Source: Parablautia sp. Marseille-Q6255 (GTDB lineage: Bacteria; Bacillota; Clostridia; Lachnospirales; Lachnospiraceae). From it: DNA of 64,000 nt. The position numbers and the translations under genes are program-made. The notes beneath the pieces were generated by a model. The model saw only the letters and a program-made list of their open reading frames with translations. It was not told where the DNA came from and did no database searches. Location: positions 62,001-126,000 of the forward strand of contig NZ_CATNVD010000009.1 of assembly GCF_951230155.1 (NCBI RefSeq), written 5' to 3'. Below are positions 46,832-54,877 of the stretch, in pieces. Every line of letters begins with the position of its first letter. Positions within the stretch are counted from its first letter, which is position 1.

Positions 46832-46864
46832 TATGACGAATATCATGATAGGAGTCTTTTTTTA
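46820..46864 (+). terminator. Riboswitch-controlled terminator
   Basis: AAGACT (46821-46826) pairs with AGTCTT (46853-46858), with further pairing of TATTATGA and TCATGATA, and a T7 tract follows. Its left arm is part of the aptamer P1 helix, so the two folds exclude each other. Confidence 0.82.
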
Positions 46865-46910
46865 TTACTTTTATTTACTACTGGGAAAGATCAGAAGGGA
46901 GAAGGATCAG

Positions 46911-47378
46911 ATGAGAAGTCAGATGGAGAATCAGATGGAAAGAGAGCTTCGTGAAGCGATCGGCGCCGGAGAACGCGCGCTGTTTAGCTTACGGGCGGCA
47001 CAGGAACAGCTGTGCAGTGCAGGCAACTGGGGATTGCTGGATCTGTTTGGAGGCGGGTTTATTACCGACATGGTGAAGCACTCTAAGATAGAAAAGGCAG
47101 TTTCCAGTATGGAAAGCGCCAAGAGGTGTCTTGAGATCTTTAAACGGGAGCTGAGAGATGTTTCTGTGCGGATCGACCTCAATATGGATATCGGCGGTTT
47201 TCTGACATTTGCAGATTTTTTCTTTGACGGTCTGGTAGCAGATTATCTGGTACGATCAAAAATATCTGAAGCGCGCGAGCAGGTGGAGGATGCGATCAGC
47301 CAGGTGAGCCAGGTTATGGAGGGACTGCAAAGGAGGATCGGCGCACAGGGGCGCGGGTCCGGTACGGATGAGATGTAA
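46911..47378 (+). CDS. Uncharacterised helical protein under Mn2+ riboswitch control
   Basis: A 155-residue soluble protein that I do not recognise by a named family. It is rich in long amphipathic helices with heptad-like spacing; the conserved-looking core is GNWGLLDLFGGGFITDMVKH, then SKIEKAVSSMESAKR and later DFFFDGLVADYLVRSKI. ATG at 46911 follows GGGAGAAGGA; an in-frame ATG at 46833 lies inside the terminator and is not credible. It is the first gene after the riboswitch and lies 53 bp before yccF. A role in metal handling or envelope adaptation is inferred only from this control. Confidence 0.75.
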   Translation: MRSQMENQMERELREAIGAGERALFSLRAAQEQLCSAGNWGLLDLFGGGFITDMVKHSKIEKAVSSMESAKRCLEIFKRELRDVSVRIDLNMDIGGFLTFADFFFDGLVADYLVRSKISEAREQVEDAISQVSQVMEGLQRRIGAQGRGSGTDEM

Positions 47379-47431
47379 ACAGAAAAAAGAAAGCAGAAAA
47401 AAAGCAGAAAAAAAGACAGGGAGGAAATCAT

Positions 47432-47791
47432 ATGGGATGTCTGGGAAATTTACTCTGGTTTGTATTTGGAGGCGCGATCAGCGGACTGAGCTGGTGTCTG
47501 CTGGGATGCCTCTGGTGTATTACGGTGATCGGTATACCGATCGGGCTGCAGTGTTTTAAATTTGCATCACTGAGCTTCTTTCCTTTTGGGAAAGAAGTAG
47601 ATTATGGAGGAGGGGCAGGTTCCTTTCTGCTCAACATCCTGTGGCTCGTTATTACGGGGCTGCCAATGGCGATCGAGCATGCGCTGCTTGGGCTCGGGCT
47701 TTGTATCACCATCATCGGCATACCGTTTGGGCTGCAGCATTTTAAGCTTGCAAAGCTTGCGCTGATGCCATTTGGGACCGTTGTCATGTGA
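47432..47791 (+). CDS. yccF: YccF family inner-membrane protein
   Basis: A 119-residue membrane protein made of two YccF (DUF307) repeats: GNLLWFVFGGAISGL ... ITVIGIPIGLQCFKFA and LNILWLVITGLP ... ITIIGIPFGLQHFKLAKLALMPFG. Each repeat holds a hydrophobic hairpin ending in the IGIPxGLQ motif. The family is widespread and has no proven function. GGGAGG lies seven bases ahead of the ATG. It is probably co-transcribed with the preceding gene from the riboswitch promoter. Confidence 0.92.
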   Translation: MGCLGNLLWFVFGGAISGLSWCLLGCLWCITVIGIPIGLQCFKFASLSFFPFGKEVDYGGGAGSFLLNILWLVITGLPMAIEHALLGLGLCITIIGIPFGLQHFKLAKLALMPFGTVVM

Positions 47792-47916
47792 CTGTGAATA
47801 ATATGGAGAAACCTGCACATACTGCCAGTAAGAGATAGCTGCGAGGCGCGGGAGAGAGACGTAGAAAGAAAAGATGTAACAAAAACTTAAAAATTTTAAA
47901 AGTTTTGTGATAACTC

Positions 47917-47945
47917 TTGCCTTATGATTCATTGCGTGATATGAT
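47917..47945 (+). promoter_or_regulatory. Promoter of the SH3 lipoprotein gene
   Basis: TTGCCT, 17 bp, TATGAT, about 55 bp ahead of the start codon. An AT-rich inverted repeat (CAAAAACTT/AAGTTTTG, 47880-47907) lies just upstream. Confidence 0.65.
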
Positions 47946-47999
47946 GGACGCAGAATTATTTTGGGAGTAATTGTAAATTCATAATGGAGGGTAACTGAG

Positions 48000-48821
48000 A
48001 TGGCAAATAAGAGTAAAAAGATTTTACTGACCTTGTTATTATCCTGTTCTGTAGCGCTGTTGGCGTCAGGATGTGATAAATTAAAAAAAGAACCGGAGAC
48101 AGAGACACAGGCACCGACGGAGGCGCCGACAGAGGCTCCTACAGAGAGTGAGACGGAGACAGAAACCGAGACAGAGACAGAAACCGAGACGGAAACGGAG
48201 ACTGAGACAGAGCCTCAGACACAGCCCAAAGAGCTGACGGCACAGGAAGAGCTGGCACAGGAGAAGGATCTTGACGCGATCCGCACCGTGTATGCGGCAG
48301 ATGATATCAATGTCCGCACACAGCCGGGACAGGACGGAGAGATCTTTGACAGCTTTGACCAGGGCGAGACGATCAGGGTCGTAGGTGAGACTCCGAACTG
48401 GTACGTGGTAGATCTTGAGGATTACGAGGATAACGGCTACGTATCCAAGCAGTTTGTCTCTGATCAGGAGGTAGCGCCAAAGACGGAGGAAGAGCGTGCT
48501 CAGCTCGCGAACGGCGGTTCCGGCGAGACGTCCTCAGAAAATAACGGCGGGACGGATACAGACGCTGCGGCGGCTTCGGCAAACACAGGAAGCTCTTCTG
48601 TGGATGCACAGTATAATGTAGAGACGTATGCTGAGTCTTTCCCGATCGAGGCGACGACAGGAGCAAATATGCGTCAGACTCCGGCACAGGACGGAGAGAT
48701 CATCAATACGATCTCCTCAGGTACAAAGGTCACAGCGATCGGTTATACAGACCGCTGGTATAAGGTGGAGTACGACGGGGCAGTTGGATATGTAAACAAA
48801 AATCTGTTTGCTGCAGAGTAG
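48000..48821 (+). CDS. Lipoprotein with two bacterial SH3 domains
   Basis: A 273-residue lipoprotein (lipobox ASGC, Cys25). A long Thr/Glu tract (about residues 33-80, many ET dipeptides) acts as a spacer through the wall, followed by two SH3-type domains (about 97-150 and 215-272; landmarks DDINVRTQPGQDGEIFDSF and TGANMRQTPAQDGEIINTI). Such domains bind peptidoglycan or surface ligands; no hydrolase domain is present. GGAGGG precedes the ATG. It has its own promoter and a strong terminator behind. Confidence 0.9.
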   Translation: MANKSKKILLTLLLSCSVALLASGCDKLKKEPETETQAPTEAPTEAPTESETETETETETETETETETETEPQTQPKELTAQEELAQEKDLDAIRTVYAADDINVRTQPGQDGEIFDSFDQGETIRVVGETPNWYVVDLEDYEDNGYVSKQFVSDQEVAPKTEEERAQLANGGSGETSSENNGGTDTDAAAASANTGSSSVDAQYNVETYAESFPIEATTGANMRQTPAQDGEIINTISSGTKVTAIGYTDRWYKVEYDGAVGYVNKNLFAAE

Positions 48822-48855
48822 GGAGCAGCATGCATTAAGAAAAAGATAAGAATTC

Positions 48856-48887
48856 ACCCGGCGCCTGCGCATTGACAGGCGCCGGGT
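48856..48887 (+). terminator. Terminator of the SH3 lipoprotein gene, overlapping the next promoter
   Basis: A perfect 12-bp GC-rich stem (48856-48867 with 48876-48887), followed by ATTATTATAT. Its loop and right arm contain the -35 box and spacer of the YtrA-like operon promoter. Confidence 0.82.
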
Positions 48888-48900
48888 ATTATTATATAAA
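48872..48900 (+). promoter_or_regulatory. Promoter of the YtrA-like operon
   Basis: TTGACA, 17 bp, TATAAA. It is embedded in the 3' half of the preceding terminator. Confidence 0.82.
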
Positions 48901-48903
48901 TAA

Positions 48904-48930
48904 AAGTGTACTAACAATCATAGTACACTT
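48904..48930. promoter_or_regulatory. Operator of the YtrA-like operon
   Basis: AAGTGTACTA and TAGTACACTT are perfect 10-bp arms around a 7-bp centre, located over the predicted transcription start. The position fits repression by the GntR/YtrA-type protein encoded next. Confidence 0.85.
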
Positions 48931-49003
48931 GGAAAACTTGTATGGTACAAAGGTTCTGCCATGTACATATGGGACAATCTTTTTATCAGGAGGAGGGGGA
49001 TGG

Positions 49004-49384
49004 ATGATCGGGATAGACTTACAGAATCGCAGACCGATTTACGAGCAGGTCGTAGAGCGGTTCCAGACACTGATCGTGAGCGGTGTGCTGGAGCCTGACA
49101 GTCAGATGCCTTCGGTCCGTTCTCTTGCCATGGAGCTTTCAATCAATCCGAATACGATACAGAAGGCATACAGCGTGCTGGAGCAGGAGGGATACATCTA
49201 TCCGGTGAAGGGACGGGGAAATTTTGTTTCGGGGAATGAAGGGTTGAAGGTGAAAAAGCAGGAGAGCATTTTTACGGCGCTGAAGGAGCTGGTGGGAAAA
49301 GGCAGGGAGCTGGATATTCCATGTGACGCATTTGTGGAAAAGACAAGAGAATTTTACCTGGAGGGAGGAAGAAAGCAGGTATGA
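49004..49384 (+). CDS. GntR family regulator, YtrA subfamily
   Basis: A 126-residue GntR-type regulator: an N-terminal winged helix (DLQNRRPIYEQVVERFQ, then MPSVRSLAMELSINPNTIQKAYSVLEQEGYI) and only a short helical tail, as in YtrA. YtrA-type repressors control ABC transporters encoded beside them and often respond to cell-wall-acting compounds. ATG at 49004 follows AGGAGGAGGGGG. The start of the ATPase gene overlaps its stop by four bases. Confidence 0.92.
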   Translation: MIGIDLQNRRPIYEQVVERFQTLIVSGVLEPDSQMPSVRSLAMELSINPNTIQKAYSVLEQEGYIYPVKGRGNFVSGNEGLKVKKQESIFTALKELVGKGRELDIPCDAFVEKTREFYLEGGRKQV

Positions 49385-50283
49385 TAAAGATAGAAGATGT
49401 GACAAAGAGCTTCGGGGATATTCTGGCGTTGGATCATGTGCATGCGCAGATCCATGAGAACAGTATCTTTGGACTGGTCGGGACGAACGGAGCAGGAAAG
49501 AGTACCATGCTGCGGGTAGCAGCCGGAGTGCTGCAGCCGGAGGGCGGCCGCGTGCTGATCGATGAGCTTCCTGTATGGGAAAATCCGCAGGCAAAGGAAA
49601 AAATCTGTTTCCTTCCTGATACGGCATGGTTTTTTCCGAATGCCACGGCAAATATGATGCGTGATTATTATAAGATCGTATATCCGGATTTTATGGAGGA
49701 GCGGTTTGATGAGCTGCTTGCAAAATTTGATCTGGATCCGAAGCGGAAGCTTGCGACATTTTCCAAGGGAATGAAAAAGCAGGTATCCGTTTTGCTGGGG
49801 ATCTGTGCAAATACAGAGTATCTGTTCTGTGATGAGACATTTGACGGCCTGGATCCCGTGATGCGGCAGACCGTGAAGAGCCTTTTTGCAGCTGAGATCC
49901 TGAACCGCAAATTTACACCGGTCATTGCCTCGCACAGCTTAAGAGAGATCGAGGATATCTGCGACCATATCGGTCTGCTGCACAAGGGCGGGATCCTGTT
50001 TGCAAAGGATCTCGATGAGATGAAGCTTGGCATCCACAAGGTACAGTGCGTGATCCCGGATCCGAAGAAGGAGGAGGAACTCTTTTCGGAGCTGGAGGTA
50101 TTAAAACATGAAAAGAGGGGATCTTTGCTGACCGTGATCGCGCGGGGCAAATACGACGAGGTGCTGGCGCGGATCGAGGCAAAGCAGCCGCTGTTTTGTG
50201 AGATCCTGCCGCTTACTCTGGAAGAAATTTTTATCAGTGAGACGGAGGTAGTTGGATATGATATCAAAAATCTCGTTTTCTAA
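49381..50283 (+). CDS. ABC transporter ATPase (YtrB-like)
   Basis: A 300-residue ATPase with Walker A GTNGAGKST, a signature region FSKGMKKQ (variant of LSGGQ) and Walker B YLFCDETFDGLD. The variant signature is common in the YtrB/CcmA-like ATPases of GntR-linked transporters. A 90-residue C-terminal extension follows the ATPase core. It overlaps both neighbours, so regulator, ATPase and permease form one tight operon. Confidence 0.9.
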   Translation: MIKIEDVTKSFGDILALDHVHAQIHENSIFGLVGTNGAGKSTMLRVAAGVLQPEGGRVLIDELPVWENPQAKEKICFLPDTAWFFPNATANMMRDYYKIVYPDFMEERFDELLAKFDLDPKRKLATFSKGMKKQVSVLLGICANTEYLFCDETFDGLDPVMRQTVKSLFAAEILNRKFTPVIASHSLREIEDICDHIGLLHKGGILFAKDLDEMKLGIHKVQCVIPDPKKEEELFSELEVLKHEKRGSLLTVIARGKYDEVLARIEAKQPLFCEILPLTLEEIFISETEVVGYDIKNLVF

Positions 50284-52063
50284 GCTCGTGCGCGATGAGC
50301 TGCGCAAGCTGAACTGGCTGCTGGCAGTGCAGATGCTGGTATTTGGACTGCTGATCCCATTTCGTGTGCTGATCGAGCTGTCCGTACAGCGTCCGCGTTT
50401 TTTTTCAGAGGGAGTGAGTCTTCAGGAAGTGTTTTACAGCAGCATCGGTCTGGGACATCCGGAAAATACGATGTTTATCCTGATGGCGGGCGTGGTCTGT
50501 GCGATCAGTGCATTTTCCTACGTCCATTCCGCGGAAAAGCTGGACTTTTTTCATAGCCTGCCGATCAAACGGGAGCGCCTGTTCGCGGCGAAATATCTGG
50601 GCAGTGTGCTTACCTTTGCGGCAGCATACATACTCAGCCAGGCGGCGGCTCTTGTGATCGGTGCGGCGTACGGCGTATGTTCTGCAAAAATCGTTTTTGA
50701 GATGGCCTTGGCTACGGTGGAGGGGATCCTGTGTTTTCTTTGCAGCTATGCAGGGACACTGGTTGCAGTGATGCTGACCGGAAAACTTCTTGCTACATTT
50801 CTGGCAGTCGGTGTGCTGGGCGCTTACTTTCCGCTTATCTGGGTCCTGAAGATCGGGATGCAGGAGCTCTTTTACTATACGGCGCTTGCCAGTGATATGT
50901 CAGGCGTAAACAGTACGGATATTCTGATGTGCAGCTCCCCGTGGGCATTTGCGGCATTCCACAAACGGGGGATGGTAAAGGGGATCACAGGCACCATGCC
51001 AAGCCTTGCGGGGCTGTGCCAGCTCCTTGCAGTGGCAGCCGTGTTCTCCTTACTGGCGCTGGCGCTTTATCGTGCAAGAAAAACAGAGGCTGCCGGCAAT
51101 GCGATCGCATTTCGCAAGGTAGAGGGGATTGCAAAAGTGCTGCTGATGATACCGGCTGCTCTGTGCGCGGGAGTAGTCGCATACGCGAGCTTTTATTCTC
51201 CGGTGTGGGAGTTCTTCTTTATCCTGTTTTTTGGAGCGCTGGGCTGTATGATCATCGAATTCATTTATCGCAGCGATATCCGCCAGGTGCTTGCGCATAA
51301 AAGCCATATGCTGATCACAGTTGTCGTAGCGTCTGCCGTGTTTTTTGCCTGCCGATACGATGTGACAGGATTTAATACCTACCTTCCCGAAAAAGATGAG
51401 GTGGAGGCGATGGCAGTGTATCATTATGATATGTTCGGCGTAGAGAATGAAGGAAAAGATGAACATAAGGTACTGGATGCGCTTGCGATAGAGGACTTTA
51501 CCCCCGTCTATGAGATGGCAAAGGCCGGTATAGAGCAGACGCCATCAGCGGACTGGACCGATGAGAGGGAGATCAAAGTAAAATACTGTCTGAAAAACGG
51601 AACATCCGTATATCGGAGGTACAGGATCGACCAGGAACTGTACTACGAAAAGATGGACGAATTGCAGAAGCAAGAAGATTTTCGTACACTGTGCTATCCG
51701 ATCCTGACCTGGGAGGATACGCAGCAGATTTCCTCTCTGGAGTTCTCTGTATATACAGGTGATCTGGAGACCCTGGGCCTTTCTGATATAAAGAGAAGCG
51801 ATCAGGAGATATCTGACTCGGAAGCGGAATTTACTTTGCATATCAGTGGAAAAGACATGGATCAGGTGATCGAGGCATATCGCAAAGACCTTGAAACCGT
51901 ATCGTATTCAGAACTGCAGAGTTATGAAATGTGTCTGAGATTTTATAAAAAAGATGGAACAAGCGGCGGGTGCTACTATGTATCTGACGGGTGTGAGAAT
52001 ACGCTGAAGGTGATACAGGAAATCTTTCATAGAAAAACATCCGGGAAGACAGCAGGAAAATAA
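50258..52063 (+). CDS. ABC transporter membrane protein of the GntR-linked system
   Basis: A 601-residue membrane protein. The first 350 residues hold about eight hydrophobic helices with the FSYVHSAEKLDFFHSLPIKRERLF loop typical of this ABC-2-like group; the remainder is an acidic soluble domain of about 240 residues (from about 360) with no recognised motif. ATG at 50258 follows GGAGG by nine bases and lies 26 bp inside the ATPase gene. With YtrA- and YtrB-like neighbours it probably forms an export or membrane-stress complex. The cargo is unknown. Confidence 0.85.
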   Translation: MISKISFSKLVRDELRKLNWLLAVQMLVFGLLIPFRVLIELSVQRPRFFSEGVSLQEVFYSSIGLGHPENTMFILMAGVVCAISAFSYVHSAEKLDFFHSLPIKRERLFAAKYLGSVLTFAAAYILSQAAALVIGAAYGVCSAKIVFEMALATVEGILCFLCSYAGTLVAVMLTGKLLATFLAVGVLGAYFPLIWVLKIGMQELFYYTALASDMSGVNSTDILMCSSPWAFAAFHKRGMVKGITGTMPSLAGLCQLLAVAAVFSLLALALYRARKTEAAGNAIAFRKVEGIAKVLLMIPAALCAGVVAYASFYSPVWEFFFILFFGALGCMIIEFIYRSDIRQVLAHKSHMLITVVVASAVFFACRYDVTGFNTYLPEKDEVEAMAVYHYDMFGVENEGKDEHKVLDALAIEDFTPVYEMAKAGIEQTPSADWTDEREIKVKYCLKNGTSVYRRYRIDQELYYEKMDELQKQEDFRTLCYPILTWEDTQQISSLEFSVYTGDLETLGLSDIKRSDQEISDSEAEFTLHISGKDMDQVIEAYRKDLETVSYSELQSYEMCLRFYKKDGTSGGCYYVSDGCENTLKVIQEIFHRKTSGKTAGK

Positions 52064-52091
52064 AACAGACAGAAAAACAGCTTATATTTTG

Positions 52092-52145
52092 AAAAGACTC
52101 CATTTCAGTGACCGGGTAATCCCGATGCTGAAGCGGGGTCTTTTT
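52092..52145 (+). terminator. Terminator of the YtrA-like operon
   Basis: AAAAGACTCC and GGGGTCTTTTT form the outer stem, TTCAG/CTGAA and CGGG/CCCG the inner parts; T5 follows. Confidence 0.8.
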
Positions 52146-52265
52146 GCACTTTCCCTGTCTTTTGTTTTGCACATTACAGTGCTATAATAAGAACAATTGG
52201 AAAAATATACCTAAACGCGTATAAAACCGGAGTGAAGAAAAAACAGCAGAGAGGAAGCAGTGCGT

Positions 52266-53249
52266 ATGGGAAACAGGCTTTTTATGTTGTGTGCGGTGGC
52301 GGCAGCGGCGATGCTCCTGCCGGGCTGTGCGGTGCAGGAGGAAGAAGAGGATATCACAATAGCAGTCAGTACGATCGGTCCGACCCATGCATGGGCAGAG
52401 GGCGTATATTATTATGCCAAAGAGGAGCTTGCGCGCGTGGCAAAGGAGAATGGCTGGGAGACGGTGTGTGTGACAGCAGATGATTCCAATGAGCAGTCTA
52501 AGCAGGTGGTGGAGCTGGTGAACCAGGAGGTGGACTGTCTGGTACTGCTTCCGATGGACGGCGCTTCCCTGAAGACAGCGGGGATCGCTGTACAGAAGGC
52601 GGATATTCCGCTTGTGATCTTTGACCGGGAAATCCCGGATTTTACGCCTGCGGCTACGGTGAAGGGGGACAATCCGGGGATCGGGATACAGACCGCTGAA
52701 TTTTTTAACAATTATTTTCCGGAGGGTACGGTCGTCCTGGAGCTGATGGGAGATACGTCTACGGTTCCCTTCCAGAGAACAGACGGTTTTGATGAGACGC
52801 TTGACGATGACTTTGAAAAGATCCAGGTAGGATATACAGGCTGGCAGCGGGAGGATACGAGCAGGTTGTTTAAGGAGTGGATCCAGAAACAGCCCGCCCA
52901 GGTCAGGAGGAGCGTAGGCGCGATCTTTACACATGATGACGAGATCGCTCTCGGTGTGCTTGACGTACTGGACGAGTATAAAGAGCAGGGGATCGAGAAA
53001 AAGATGTTTCCGAATCTGGAGGTGATCGCCGGCTCGTCAGGTTCGCAGGAAATGTACCGGAGGATCCAGACAGAGGAGGATTACGTCCTGCTGTCGATGA
53101 GCTACTGGCCGCAGATGGTCCGGCAGGCGATCTGTGTCGGGGAAAGTATCCTGAAAGAAGAGACGTATGAGGAGATGACGATCGTACCGACGGTACTGGT
53201 AGGGAAGGATCAGGTAGAGCAGTATTTGAATGAGGAGCTGCCGTTTTAG
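52266..53249 (+). CDS. Sugar-binding lipoprotein, probable sensor partner (XylFII-like position)
   Basis: A 327-residue lipoprotein of the periplasmic-binding-protein type I fold (RbsB/XylF group), with lipobox LPGC (Cys21). Binding-fold landmarks are STIGPTHAWAEGVYYYAKEE, DCLVLLPMDG, VIFDREIPD and IFTHDDEIALGVLD. It is related to the transporter's own binding protein at 58.4-59.5 kb (shared FTHDDEIA), but lies before the response regulator and kinase. In Clostridium the lipoprotein XylFII in this position binds xylose and activates LytS. A sensory role is inferred from that order. ATG at 52266 follows AGAGGAAG; GTG at 52260 is in frame. TATAAT at 52193-52198 is the likely -10. Confidence 0.85.
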   Translation: MGNRLFMLCAVAAAAMLLPGCAVQEEEEDITIAVSTIGPTHAWAEGVYYYAKEELARVAKENGWETVCVTADDSNEQSKQVVELVNQEVDCLVLLPMDGASLKTAGIAVQKADIPLVIFDREIPDFTPAATVKGDNPGIGIQTAEFFNNYFPEGTVVLELMGDTSTVPFQRTDGFDETLDDDFEKIQVGYTGWQREDTSRLFKEWIQKQPAQVRRSVGAIFTHDDEIALGVLDVLDEYKEQGIEKKMFPNLEVIAGSSGSQEMYRRIQTEEDYVLLSMSYWPQMVRQAICVGESILKEETYEEMTIVPTVLVGKDQVEQYLNEELPF

Positions 53250-53281
53250 AATCTGTACAGGTGAAAGAAAGGAACAGGAAA

Positions 53282-54877
53282 ATGTATCAGCTGGTAATTG
53301 TGGATGATGAATATACGATACGGGATGGGATGTGCAATTATATTGACTGGGAATCAATGGGATTTACGGTGGCGGCCGATTTTGAGGATGGGAAGGAGAC
53401 CATAGAGTATCTGAAAGAGCATCCGGTGGACGTCGTGCTCACAGATATCGAGATGGCGGAGGTATCCGGGCTTGAGCTGGCGAAATATATAAAAGAAAGT
53501 CAGCTTCCGTGCAGGGTGATCATCCTGAGCGGATACAGAGAATTTGAGTATGCCAGAAAAGCGATCGAGTATGATGTGGAGCACTATATCCTCAAGCCGA
53601 TCCGGATGGATGAGCTGCAGAGTGTGTTTGCAAATGTAAAAGAAAAGCTGGATGAGTCCAGACGGATGCGCGAGCAGCGGATAGGGAAGGAAAAGGAGTT
53701 CCAGGAGATCCTGCCGGAGCTTCAGGAGCAGTTCTGGGTCAGTATTCTTGTGGGAGGTCTGCGCGGCAGAGACAGCATCCTGCGCAAGAAGGAGCTTCTG
53801 TCTCTTGACTTCAGTATGGATGCGCCGTGCGCGATCGTCAATGTGACGCTGGAGATGAGCCCGGATACGAATGAGCTGTATTACCAGCAGAGGGATAACC
53901 GATATAATCTGATGAATAATATTTTTGGGGTGCATAATGAGGGGCTGTCCTATTATCCGGTATATCTTTCTGCAGATATTTTAAAGGTGATCGTCACAGC
54001 CCGCAGAGAATGTACGGTGGAGGCTTTTGATGAAAAGCTGCTCGCACAGCTTGCGCGTAAAAAGGAGGCGATCCAGACGCTGCTGACCCTTAATATGGAA
54101 GCGACCGTGGAGGCGCGCTTTTCGACGATCACAGATCTGGCGGAGAATAAATATTCGCTTCAGATGCATGCGCAGGAGAGCGGGCACAGCCGTACAGGCA
54201 ATACCAGAAGCATCCGGCTTGTGCAGGAGGACTACGACAGGCTGCAGCAGAAATACAGACTGCTCATGGAGATGATCAGTGACGGGGATTTTGAAGGTCT
54301 GGAAGAGCTGGTGGAGAATCTGATCTATGAATTCCGCAGCTTTCCGCTGGAGCAGGTCAAGCAGTTTATGGTAGATATGTTCTCTATGCTTACCAGTCGG
54401 ATGATGAAAATGGGCGGGAGCTTCTGGCAGGATGTAAAGGAGATCATGGATTATCAAAGAGTCATGGAGGCAAAGGACAAAAAGCGGATGAAGGAGGTCT
54501 GCCTGGAACTGCTCAAACAAGTGATCGCAGTAATGGAAAACAGGCAGAGCGAGGTGTCCAGAAATATCATTGACCGGGCAGCCGAATATATGAGACAGAA
54601 TTTTGCAGGCTCGATATCGCTGGAATCTCTGGCGGACCAGTATTACCTGAACCCGACCTACTTTAGCAGGATGTTCCGCCAGCATATGGGAGTTACATTT
54701 ACCGATTATCTAATCGAGCTGCGGATGGAGCGGGCAAAGGAGCTGCTGCGCCAGGGCAGGTATAAGGTCTACGAGGTCAGCAGCAGGGTCGGATATACGA
54801 GTGACAAGTATTTCTGCCGCGTGTTTAAACAGTATACGGGACAGTCACCGACAGAATACAGCAGGAGCAGAGCATGA
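53282..54877 (+). CDS. YesN-type response regulator with AraC DNA-binding domain
   Basis: A 531-residue response regulator. The receiver domain (1-120) has the acidic pair VDDE, the phosphorylated Asp55 (LTDIEM) and the Lys in YILKPIR. A middle region of about 290 residues with coiled-coil character precedes the AraC-type double helix-turn-helix (about 430-531, SLESLADQYYLNPTYFSRMF ... VGYTSDKYFCRVFKQYTGQSP). It should activate the sugar transporter genes downstream. ATG at 53282 follows AAAGGAACAGG; the kinase start overlaps its stop by four bases. Confidence 0.93.
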   Translation: MYQLVIVDDEYTIRDGMCNYIDWESMGFTVAADFEDGKETIEYLKEHPVDVVLTDIEMAEVSGLELAKYIKESQLPCRVIILSGYREFEYARKAIEYDVEHYILKPIRMDELQSVFANVKEKLDESRRMREQRIGKEKEFQEILPELQEQFWVSILVGGLRGRDSILRKKELLSLDFSMDAPCAIVNVTLEMSPDTNELYYQQRDNRYNLMNNIFGVHNEGLSYYPVYLSADILKVIVTARRECTVEAFDEKLLAQLARKKEAIQTLLTLNMEATVEARFSTITDLAENKYSLQMHAQESGHSRTGNTRSIRLVQEDYDRLQQKYRLLMEMISDGDFEGLEELVENLIYEFRSFPLEQVKQFMVDMFSMLTSRMMKMGGSFWQDVKEIMDYQRVMEAKDKKRMKEVCLELLKQVIAVMENRQSEVSRNIIDRAAEYMRQNFAGSISLESLADQYYLNPTYFSRMFRQHMGVTFTDYLIELRMERAKELLRQGRYKVYEVSSRVGYTSDKYFCRVFKQYTGQSPTEYSRSRA

